A stretch of 64,000 nt of DNA, from NCBI GenBank assembly GCA_010093485.1, contig MU001501.1, positions 203,052 to 267,051 of the forward strand, in the 5' to 3' direction. A model generated the notes under the pieces. It ran no database searches and was not told where the DNA came from. It worked only from the letters and a program-made list of their open reading frames with translations. Position 1 is the stretch's first letter, and every line of letters starts with the position of its first letter. The DNA is from Karstenula rhodostoma CBS 690.94 (taxonomy: Eukaryota; Ascomycota; Dothideomycetes; Pleosporales; Didymosphaeriaceae). A program made the translations under genes and the position numbers. Shown one piece after another: positions 1 to 9,288 of the stretch.

Positions 1-27
1 TCTTATATACGCCACTGTCGGCACCGG

Positions 28-351
28 TCACCAGGCCTCCGGGCAATTCTTAGCATACACACGATGACGATCCACCACTTTATCCCCCGCATGGCATTCG
101 TGAAGAAACGCCAACTCAATAAACGCGAAGCAGCCCTCTGGTCCTGGGCGTTGCTGGGCATGCCCTCCACACTTCACTCTATGCAGTGCCGGCATGTAGC
201 AAAATCCGGAGATCGCTTCAGCCGCCTTGCTACCCCTGTCGAGCTTGTTTCGAGGTATACGTGCCAAGGGTGTGTGTTTGGATAGTGATATTGATTGGGT
301 TGCAATTTCGAACGGTAGCAGATGTGGGTGCTGGCGATATTGGTGTTTCAT
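28..351 (-). CDS. Possible small cysteine-containing protein or terminal exon (unrecognised)
   Basis: An ATG-started 107-codon reading frame. The second half has five cysteines in about 60 residues (FCYMP, VKCGG, EGCFAF, HECHAG, KNCPEAW) and a varied, protein-like composition, whereas the first 40 residues look non-descript. No signal peptide is visible at this start, so if the frame is real it may be the last exon of a small secreted cysteine-rich protein whose first exon lies further up the minus strand. I do not recognise a family. It could equally be a chance frame. Confidence 0.25.
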   Translation of the reverse strand: MKHQYRQHPHLLPFEIATQSISLSKHTPLARIPRNKLDRGSKAAEAISGFCYMPALHRVKCGGHAQQRPGPEGCFAFIELAFLHECHAGDKVVDRHRVYAKNCPEAW

Positions 352-1026
352 CTAATTTGCCGGGCCGGGTGCCGTATCTCTGACGCCAGAAGCGAGTAGA
401 ACTCGTTGATCGGATCCTTTGTCAAACATGTGGCCTGAAGCACTATAGCTTCGTCACGCGCATGAGTATTGGTGTGTAGACAGGCGATGCCGGGCAGCGG
501 CGGACGTGGGATTGAGCAGGCGACATAAAGAGCGCCGGGAATGATCCTCGAACTCTCGTTAATCGGAAGCATGATCCGCAATCCACGCAGGAACGATGAA
601 GAACGTTTGCTTTTCAGACATGCATTGGAATTGGTCGGAGAAATACTCTGCTCATGCAGCACTTTGATGGCCCGTCTGGTGGAAACACTGCTCCCGTGCA
701 ATATCCACGACCGATCTTGGGTGCCAGCAATGTATACATTGCGCGTCGTGCGACACAGGCGTTCGAAAAGATAAGCAGCAAGTTTGTAGGCAACCGTTAT
801 GTGGCTAAATAGGAAGGGGGGAATGATGATGCTGAATGTATAGCGCCTTCTGAAAGGGTACAATCGAAGATAATTGAGGAGATGTCTATAACTGAGATTT
901 AGCTTCAGAATATTGCAACCGCCAATGCGTGATGATGACAAAACGTGTTATTAGGAAAGAACAACAAATGACATCCGAAACAGAGATAAAGGATAGCTAT
1001 ACAAGATTGCAGCTTCTGACTCCATA
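352..1026. other. Spacer, no supported gene
   Basis: About 0.7 kb between the small cysteine-containing frame and the 3' end of the NACHT gene. One 197-codon minus-strand frame covers most of it, but its composition (basic, hydrophobic, no motif) gives no support for coding. It would form the 3' flank of the NACHT gene. Confidence 0.5.
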
Positions 1027-3796
1027 TCAAGTAAACCATCTGTTCCTTGCCACCTTCCACTTCGTACGGCGTGCTTCTTTCCTTCTAGCTCCAAGGGCAT
1101 CGCTCAGTACTGTCTTCAAGAGGGCGCGGTCGGAGGTCATAGCTTTGTACAGCGTCGGCGCGTGCGATGTGATCAGGTCGTGAACTCTGCCATTCGAAAG
1201 AACGCCATTCTTGAACGGCGCCGCATGCAGAAGTGTGTCTTTGCTTACGGAGTCTGCGGATGCTTTGACGTAACCAACGAGGTTGCACCACACTGCAAAG
1301 TCCATGAAGCTGCGGAAAGGAAGGTGTTTCCGAAAAGAAGCTCCGCCAAAATCTTCTATGATGGACAACTGGTGATAGCCTTCAGAGATTCTCGTTGCCG
1401 CCCTTCCGACTTCATCCAGATACGAGGTTGGGGTTATGCCGGTCCTTTTCTCGACGCGCAATGCATATTCGATGCACATGATAAAGTACTTGTCTGTGTT
1501 ATTTTCGCTCTGGTGGACAGTCTTGATGATGCCCATATAGGCGTTGGCCCAGCGACGCTCGGTATCGAAAAGATCGTGGCCAGTGCCATCGAGTATGGTT
1601 TCCCTCATCTCAGGGGACTGCAGAAAGTCTCTTGCCGTTCGGTGGAAGAATCGAACCTGTGATTCTGCATTTGTTAGCTGGATTACAAGCTAGACGTAGA
1701 GTATGTCTTTGTGTGTCTAAGGCACTTACTCTTCGATAGCCAATACCCTGGCATGGTGCTGTCGCAGAAGTCTTCAATTTCTAAAAAGCATTTACAGCGC
1801 GCTAGAATGCGACGATGCATTGTCTCCATACGATTCTTTACTTCAATTGGGGAAGAAAACCTGGGATGGAGCCCCATGGTAGATGTACAGTCGTCATCGT
1901 CCGCGAACCATAGCTCAAGCAGCAGGGGCCGTTCAACTGACATGACAAGTCGAATTAGTTGGCAAGCATCTTTGAAGTATGCTTCATCTAAACTCCATAG
2001 CAGTCGATCGTAGAGGGCCTCCAATTCGCGCGGCAAGGATTCAAATCTCGCAAATAAGTTTGACATGCGGTCGCCATCGGATAAACCATCAAGGAGGGAC
2101 TGTACCACGAGACGCACCCAAAGGAAAACGCCAGCCGCTCTAGTGGTTATTTCCGTTTGAAGTGAAGCAGCGCGGTCGGGCTCAAGTTCTATCAGTCTCT
2201 TGTAATGTCTGTTCCCTTGGAAAGCATCTCCAACGTACTTGCGAATGTCCCTCTCTGTTAATTGTTCCAGAAAGAGCTTCGGTCGGTGTTCGAACCTATC
2301 AGCGAATACCAGCCAAGGTCGACTCGCTACACAGACTTTTACATGGGGTTTTGCAGCTGCGCTCGTTACAAGGTCTACGAGCTCTTTGTGATCTCCATCG
2401 AATTCGTCGAGTCCATCAATCATGAAGAAGTATCTTTTTCGACCACGTGGTTCCGCGATCAATTTTTCAAAAGCTTCTCGTAGTTCAGACCATGACAGTG
2501 GGTGTCGACCTCCAGCAAAGGCAACATACTGCAGCCAGCGATGGTTGAATATTTGTAAAAGCGCTTCCTTGTCCGCGCGGAGTGCTCCATGCAGAAGCGT
2601 CTGGAGGAGGCCCATCCGCGACATTTGCATGACGGTGCCTGAATTCCAAAAGAAGAAGCCTGCTTTGACAACGGGATCGTCTCCATTCCACGTGGAAAAT
2701 TTAGCTGTCGTAATGTGATCGTACAGATATCTCATAAGGGTGCTTTTGCCGCTTCCGGGCTTCCCAGCAATCCAATACAGGTTACTGCCGGAGGTGTTTG
2801 AGAGCCACTTTGGAAAATCATCCCAAGTATTTGTGCTGGCCATCGCAGGATCTTCGGTCAACATCCACTCAAAAGTATCTCTGTGGGCTTTAGGAATGGC
2901 CTCATACCGTTCAGGCATATCAGCGAAAAACAATCGAGCGAGCATCATCTCGCAGAAACGTTCTTCGATATCCATGTCCACCGCAGAATGAAATGTGTGT
3001 GAAAACTCTGTCATCCGGAATTCCTCCAAAGCTTGGTGGCTCTGGTCGTGAAGAGAACCGAGCAGCTCCTTCTTCTGACGACTCATAGGTTTTGAACCTG
3101 TGCTCTCAACTGGCTCCATAACGCATCTGCTTTATGTTAACGTCACCATATGTTGGCTGGAATTCACATTGAGCAAGGAAAACGAGTACTGTCGGCATCA
3201 TGACGCCTATGCCGAGGCACCATAGTATTCTCAGGATTCTGCGTGGGGTCCAAGACATACCGAAGAGATATTAGTAGAGCGGTGTCAATTTGCTTTTGAA
3301 TAGAATTCAGTTCAGCGACAAGTGTGTCGATCTCTCCCTGCTCGAATATGATGCGGAACGACGTTTGCAACGCGTCCCACTTTCCGCCATTTGGTGTCCG
3401 CTTCAATGAATCAAGTTTTGATTGGAGTGCCGCCGCAACTTTACGACTTTGACGAGCAAGGTCAGCAAGTTGCTTGTCAGCAGCTTTTTTCGCCTTCTGC
3501 ACTTTTTCGTCGACAACCTTTTCCGCCTTTTGCTCTCTGTCGTCAACATCTTCTTTCTCGAATTTGGCTCGCAACCAATTAGTTTTCTTGTTTATGAGGT
3601 AATTATTCCCAAGCTCGTCCAGTAATGTTGCAGAAAGCTCCGACAAATTTCCTGTCGCATTTGATAAGAAAGAATGCGCATTCGAAGCGCCTTCGGCGGA
3701 CTTGTATATCTCCCTCGAATTGGTGACGACCTTTATTGAGAAGTCGACGAGTTGAACAACGCTCGAAGCGAGTGAAAGTGCACTTAGAGGCTCCAT
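1027..3796 (-). CDS. NACHT-domain STAND (NLR-like) protein
   Basis: Three exons: 3796-3168, 3126-1730 and 1664-1027, giving about 887 residues. The N-terminus (MEPLSALSLASSVVQLVDFS, then a Lys/Glu-rich coiled-coil stretch around residues 90-140) is the helical domain that precedes NACHT in many fungal STAND proteins. The NTPase follows: Walker A GKPGSGKSTL, Walker B YFFMIDGLDEFDG. Exon 3 opens with VRFFHRTARDFLQ, the typical conserved block downstream of fungal NACHT domains. The second intron (donor GTAAGT, branch GCTAAC) is convincing; the first, 41 nt with donor GTGAAT, is the best phase-consistent choice but less certain. Unlike many relatives, the protein ends without WD40, ankyrin or TPR repeats. 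The family acts as nucleotide-gated switches in heterokaryon incompatibility and innate-type responses; the trigger here is unknown. Confidence 0.85.
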
Positions 3797-4933
3797 GGTG
3801 GTCAAGAGAGTGCGAAGAGGATTGGGTTCGAAGGGCCTCTTGATATGGGCCAGGCTACAGCCGAGTCTCCCCCCACGGGGTTCGCGGTGCAGACGAGTTT
3901 CAGTAGTCGACACAGCCTGCAGCAATATATTTCACCGGTACCTGCTGGATCTTCATTGGTCGGCGCGGCCTGTAGATTCGCAAGGCTGTGCATGCAGGGG
4001 CTGGCAGCTCAGCTTGTACAACTCGCCATCAGTCAATGCGTATCGCGAGCGTGGTGTAATCGTATAACCAGTATTTCGAATGCCCTAGGTCAGATCCAGG
4101 ACAGTAAACAGCTGTGCGTCCGGTGCATACGAGTCGGTGCAGCAATGCGCTATATGTTCACTGCTCAAGCCGCATTACCTTGGCCCCAAACTTTGATGAC
4201 CAAAGGGGTCGCCATCTCGAACTGGACGCATCTTCACCTTTTGATGTACAAGGAGGGCAAGGGTGCATATGAGCAAGGCGGAGCGAAAACACTTACTTGT
4301 TTGACATCATACCTGAACACATTACGTGCGCCTAAGGGTACCGTACTACATCAGGTTCCTGTTTCGAAGTGTCACATCGTGGCTTCATAGAACGTCGCTG
4401 CGCCTTCCGTTGAAAGCGTCCAATTCGAACCCAGAGCTAAAATAGACGTGTAGCGAAGGGCTGTGGTCGTCACACTTCGCGAACGAATACAAGTTGCGAT
4501 GACGGGTGCCTTCGTACCCGCTCTAGCTTACTAAGACGTAGTTACCACGCTCATGGGATCGTGACAGGGTAGCAACAACCGCAGTTCACAAAGCTTTTAT
4601 TGTATCCTCGTGAAACTTTACTCGCATGTTCAAGTCTCTGGAAACATGTTGTCCCAACATCAACCGACATCAATGTCGTCACTGCAGACACAGTGGGCAA
4701 TCGAAAATCATTCTTGAGTGGAATCATGCTTCTTTGCGTTTTACATTTCAGGTATCTTAGCTTTCATCATTCCTCGCACCAAAACGTACCGTCGGAGATG
4801 CTCCTCGACAACCAGCGACACAATTATTTTACATAGCCCAGACGCCGTAACCCTAGGAGCTAGAAGGTGGGAGATAATACAAAAGGGGAAGCGTCATCAA
4901 CAAATTACATATTACGCGTGAGTAAGCGTGCGC
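3797..4933. other. Spacer upstream of NACHT gene and downstream of MAM33-like gene
   Basis: 1.1 kb holding the NACHT gene promoter at its left edge and the 3' end of the MAM33-like gene at its right edge. A 181-codon plus-strand frame (3845-4390) has no recognisable motif and overlaps the promoter. I see no gene, RNA or repeat. Confidence 0.5.
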
Positions 4934-5981
4934 TTACTCGACGAACTTCTTAACGTTCTCCAACCACTGGATGTACTCCTTCTGCTCCTTGTGGTCTATG
5001 TAGTCGGGGATGAACAGGGCCATCCGGGTGTTGATGCCGCGCTCCTCGAGGTACTTCTCGAGCAGAACCTGGAGGTCCTCGTCGAGGTTGTTGAAGGGGG
5101 GGCCGGTGTACAGCGTCCGCCTCGCCCAGTCCTTCTCGGCGGTCGCGGGGTCGGCGAGATCGGCGGTAGGGAAGTACCACAGGTCCTCGATCAAAAAGTC
5201 ACCATCCTGGGCGGTGGCATCAATGGCAAGAGCACCCTTGCCGGGTCGCTCGATGCGGATGTTGGCGTGGGCGGGGAAGCCTTGCTGGCCCGCATCCTCG
5301 TCGAACTCGTCGTCGAGCTCTTCACGGTCGGCGGGGGCAATGCGGTCTTCGGGTGCGACGCGGACATTTCCGTCGCGGGTGTTGCCCTGGTTGATGGCGC
5401 CCTTGGTGCTGGCACCGCCGGACTGACCGTCGATGATGTCGTCGACCTCGCCATCGTACATGGCGGAGTCGTTGAGGTCCTCGTTGGGCACGTTGTTGTT
5501 CAGGTCGGCAGTGGAAAAGGTAATGCGGATCTTCTCGTCGCCGAAGGTGCGGGTGAGGGTGACCTCCTGGTGACCGGGCTTGTCCTCGAGCTGTCGAAGT
5601 CAGTTTTGACCTTCATCCGTATGCAACTTGCGGGTCACGTACCTCATAGGGGCTGTTCTCGAGGTACTCCTTGATGTTGGTGGAGAGATCCTCGTCCTCC
5701 TTCAGGTCCTCCTCCATGGTGATCTCGTTTTGCAGCTTTGCGACAAGCTCCTCCTTGACTGGAACATATTAGTCAAATCGTAACCCCAAGTCATGGCATG
5801 TCGTACCATCCGATTCCTGTCTCCGGATCGCTGAGAGGTGGAATGAGGCTGTGAGGCGCGGTGCCGATTGTGCCCATGCTGCAACTGGTCGGAAAAGGGA
5901 CGGTTGCGGACGGATCGCTTTCGAAGAGAGGCGAGCAACGGACCGCGGGGCTGCGCGGGCGATGTTCCTGAGACCGAGCAT
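4934..5981 (-). CDS. MAM33: MAM33/p32-family mitochondrial matrix acidic protein
   Basis: Three exons: 5981-5807, 5758-5643 and 5590-4934, in frame throughout, giving 315 residues. Residues 1 to about 50 are rich in Arg, Ser and Ala with no acidic residue (MLGLRNIARAAPRSVARLSS), a typical mitochondrial presequence. The mature part starts KEELVAKLQNEI and continues with the strongly acidic centre (REELDDEFDEDA) and the C-terminal block (LEKYLEERGI, LFIPDYIDHKEQKEYIQWLE) that mark the p32/C1QBP/MAM33 family. These proteins form doughnut-shaped acidic trimers in the matrix and support mitochondrial translation and respiration. The gene diverges from the citrate carrier across a short promoter. 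Length and block order match fungal homologues. Confidence 0.93.
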
Positions 5982-6389
5982 TGTGATGGAGAATAGGGTA
6001 TATGGAGAATTACGGAAAGAGGCAGAAAAGTAGGATCAGAAGAGGATGGTTGCGGAGCTTGTGATGATGTTTCCCAAGCGCAACTTTTAGACGCACAGAC
6101 CTTCTTGGCGAGAGCTATGATGCGACTCACTTCTTCCGCTATCGGCTCGAACAGTGTGCAATTGAACCGCATAGTGAATCTTTTCTTGAAGAGTCTTGTC
6201 GCGTGTTTCTTGTGCCTTCCTTTCGTTGTCGCCGACTTCCGAACGAATCAGTCGAGCTTGCTCCGATTGCAGCTGTGACCGCGACGCGCCTTCCACCACG
6301 CACGCGATACACATTGAGCAATACGTTCGGTCGGTACAGGCTCTTGAAATTTTGCAGAGGCAATTTCGAGCATACAAAGCGCCTCCATC
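5982..6389. promoter_or_regulatory. Bidirectional promoter between two mitochondrial genes
   Basis: The 408 bp between the start codons of the MAM33-like gene (leftward) and the citrate carrier (rightward) must carry both promoters and both leaders. Both products are mitochondrial, so shared control is plausible, but this is inference from layout; I did not identify a specific transcription-factor site. A minus-strand frame at 6087-6377 has a helical-looking stretch and is probably chance. Confidence 0.55.
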
Positions 6390-7590
6390 ATGGCCACCGC
6401 GCCATCAGAGAAGAAGAAGGTAGCGTTTCGACAAAGACGTCATACAGGATTAAACTGAGTTGTGGTAGCCGAGCGCTCTTCGATCAATTATTGCAGGCGC
6501 AACGGCAGGTGCCGTAGAGATTTGTACAAAGGCCCCAAAACTGCACTCAAGTCATACTTGCTGACCGTTACAGCGATAACCTATCCTGCCGAATGTATGC
6601 GATCAAACGATGCTCTCACACGAACGAAATGAACATAGCCTGACCAACGTATACAGTCGCCAAGACCCGATCGCAACTTAACCGACGGTTACCAGACGGA
6701 AAGAAGCTACCATGGCCTCCGTTTGGCAAGCAGTGGTATGCAGGGTGCACGACACTGATTATTGGCAACTCACTGAAGGCTGGAATACGTATGTGGAATC
6801 GACGTGGACAACCGCGACCTCTGTCTGACAGTCGCAGGCTTCGTCGCTTTTGACATGTACAAATCACTACTCGCAGACGCCGAAGGCCAGGTTTCAGGTC
6901 CTGCGACCGTAATTGCGGGATTCGGCGCTGGAGCCACGGAGTCATTATTCGCTGTGACACCCTTCGAGAGCATCAAGACTCAGCTCATTGACGACCGTAA
7001 ATCAGCGAATCCCCGCATGCGCGGCTTCCTCCACGGTACGAGATTAATAGCACAAGAGCAGGGCATTCGAGGTTTCTTCAAAGGCTTCGTCCCTACAACA
7101 GCACGGCAAGCTGCCAACTCGGCTGTTCGCTTCTCCAGTTACACGACACTTAAACAGATGGCACAGGCGTATGTCGCGCCCGGCGAGAAGCTAGGAGCTG
7201 CAAGCACCTTTGGCCTGGGAGGCTTAGCCGGCATCATTACCGTGTATACCACAATGCCTATAGACACGGTCAAGACACGGTTCGTATTCCTGTTCCAAGC
7301 TTCATTAGTTGATACTAATACCTCGGATGACAGTATGCAATCAATTGAAGCCCGGAGCACGTACAGGAACAGCTTCCACTGCGCAGCACAGATCTTCAAG
7401 CACGAAGGTGTGCTAACCTTTTGGTCTGGAGCTGTGCCGCGTCTAGGCCGACTTATTTTGAGTGGAGGCATTGTGTTCACCATGTGAGTGACTTAACGGC
7501 CCGGCAATTGTCGAAAGCTAATCGCGACCTAGGTATGAAAAAGCCATGGAACTCATGGACAGGTTCGATCCGCACGGGCGTTACATATGA
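6390..7590 (+). CDS. CTP1: Mitochondrial citrate/tricarboxylate carrier (SLC25 family)
   Basis: Seven exons rebuilt by phase: 6390-6419, 6469-6523, 6574-6594, 6657-6788, 6838-7279, 7334-7483 and 7533-7590; 295 residues. It has three mitochondrial-carrier repeats, each with a Px[DE] signature: ITYPAEFAKTRSQL, VTPFESIKTQLID and TMPIDTVKTR followed by MQSIEARS. Other family marks are RSIIAGATAGAVE, GCTTLIIGNSLKAGIRFVAFD, GFVPTTARQAANSAVRF and FWSGAVPRLGRLILSGGIVF. The family exchanges citrate for malate or another tricarboxylate across the inner membrane, feeding cytosolic acetyl-CoA. The start MATAPSEKKK is in good context and the join to PSALRS is phase 0. Exon 3 is only 21 nt and carries the ITYPAE motif. 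The intron after DTVKT has a weak donor (GTTCGT). Length is normal for the family. Confidence 0.92.
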
Positions 7591-9288
7591 TAGGCGTCCC
7601 ACGCCGATGAGAGTCGCTTTCTCAAACCAGCAGTTCGCCTGAGATTCCCATATCGGTATACCCTGTATTGTACACCAAACAAAAGTCTCCAGCGACCCCT
7701 ATGGACACTTTACATTCGAGAGGGCCAAAGCTCGAAACACAATTACCTGTATCTGTATATTCGGGACACATGCCTGCCGGGGACATGAATGCTTATGTCG
7801 ACAAATGTGATAACCTTCAACTTCGTAAACATTAGAACAGTCTAAACGAAGGAGCCACACACGTGCAATTGTCCTCCCAAGCTGCAGAATTATCAGGCCA
7901 AGAGCTAAAAGATGCCATTGTGCAAATGTGTAGGTAAGATTAAGGTTGTAGTTTAAGTTCTTACGTAGGGCTACATATCCCATCATAAACCAACTTGCGA
8001 ATGCTTCTCACCGGTGCTCTTCGCAGAAACTGGACCGCTATGGTACGTTGGGGCTAAACGCTGGGTGCATTAGAGCAGTACTCTACGCGGAATCTATTTT
8101 TCCGTCGGCAGAACAAATCCTTCAGCGATGAGTGTAGCCTGTTTCATGCGGGTCCGAATTAAACGCGTCACTAGGTGTGCTCTTTCAGGCAGCATCTACT
8201 CAGAGCAAGCGTAGTGCACCACGTGGTAGCTCCGCCCCCAAGCTACGCTTTGAGGTTGGAATCCAGTGTAGCCTAGTTTTACTCACAGATCTCCCGCGAT
8301 GCGGCAGGCAGATAGTCTTAAAGAAACATACTCTAGGCGTGATGGAGGTACCTGACGTAGGGAAGATTTTTATCGCTAAATTTTACCACATCTACCGAGG
8401 GCAACAGGTGGTGCAATAATTATTAAGCGCTGTAATAATAACTTATACCTTACTAATACAATTCTAGTAATTCTACTAGAGGAGAATAGGTCTCGCAGGA
8501 AAGAATTAGGGTGGCAAAGTATTAGTCATTATTACAGCGCTCAATAATTATTGCACCACCTGTTGAGGGGTCTGGCTATTTCCGGTACCACCCTTGTCGA
8601 AGGAGCCGTTACACCATGCATCGGTATGCGTCGATATGCGTACTTGTGTAGTCAAACCACAGTGAGCTGGAGAGGTGTGTGAGTGAGCGCCTATGAACCG
8701 ACTACTACAACTGTACGCAGAGTGTAGAGATCCGAGCGGCTGACAAAGACCCAGCCGTTTTACGAACCTCGTGCAACTCATAACAGCTACTATTGTGCCT
8801 TCCATGAGTGCACCCCGGCCTGCACTTCACAGCGATAGCGGGCCCTTGCTTCCGTCTGTAGGCTGGGCGCTATCACGCTACGCGAGTAGTTCCCAAGGGC
8901 CGCTGAAAGGGTGAAAGGATTGCACATGGCACTGCAGACCATCCGGTAATCTCCCAGACGCGGACACATCCTGCAAAAAGATGGCGTTGCAAAACCCTGG
9001 CGTAGGCCCGGCATCGTAGTCGAAAGAAATTTCGCGGCGTCGATAATCCTAGATACGTTTTGGGGGCCGCCTATACCCACCTACCTAACGCTTCATCCAG
9101 ATATCAGTTACCCTACCCAAGTTTACTGGGCGAAACGCTCCCATATATACTGTCTAAGCCACCGGACCCCCCCGATTTCGCGACCTTGGGACTTTATTGC
9201 TCTCGCACGTACCTATCTTGGTACGTCCGTAAGCCCAAACACCCCGCACGCTTCGCACGCAAGCAACCCGCGATACGGGGCCATTTCT
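7591..9288. other. Spacer with one MITE
   Basis: 1.7 kb between the citrate carrier stop and the Zn2Cys6 start. It contains a 164 bp inverted-repeat element at 8402-8565. A smaller inverted repeat lies at 8207-8214 / 8243-8250 (AAGCGTAG and CTACGCTT) around a CCACGTGG palindrome. The right end must hold the promoter of the Zn2Cys6 gene. No coding frame here is convincing. Confidence 0.5.
8402..8565. mobile_element. MITE-like element, 164 bp, about 50 bp terminal inverted repeats
   Basis: The left arm (8402-8451) begins CAACAGGTGGTGCAATAATT and the reverse complement of the right arm (8516-8565) begins with the same 20 bases. Over 50 bases I count 46 matches; three of the four differences are transitions, which would fit RIP-type or C-to-T decay. 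The element is flanked by AGGG on both sides (8398-8401 and 8566-8569), a candidate 4-5 bp target duplication. The interior is AT-rich and non-coding. This is a non-autonomous DNA transposon; the superfamily cannot be fixed from one copy. Confidence 0.75.

Noticed and set aside
348..941. 197-codon minus-strand frame
   Set aside because: Basic and hydrophobic mixture without motif; no splice-compatible link to the neighbouring genes found.
3845..4390. 181-codon frame
   Set aside because: Overlaps the NACHT promoter and has no recognisable features.
4928..5674. 248-codon plus-strand frame
   Set aside because: Antisense of the MAM33-like gene; its Val/Leu/Gly-rich repeats are the complement of acidic codons.
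6087..6377. 96-codon minus-strand frame with a helical stretch
   Set aside because: Sits in a shared promoter and has no family features; start and stop look accidental.
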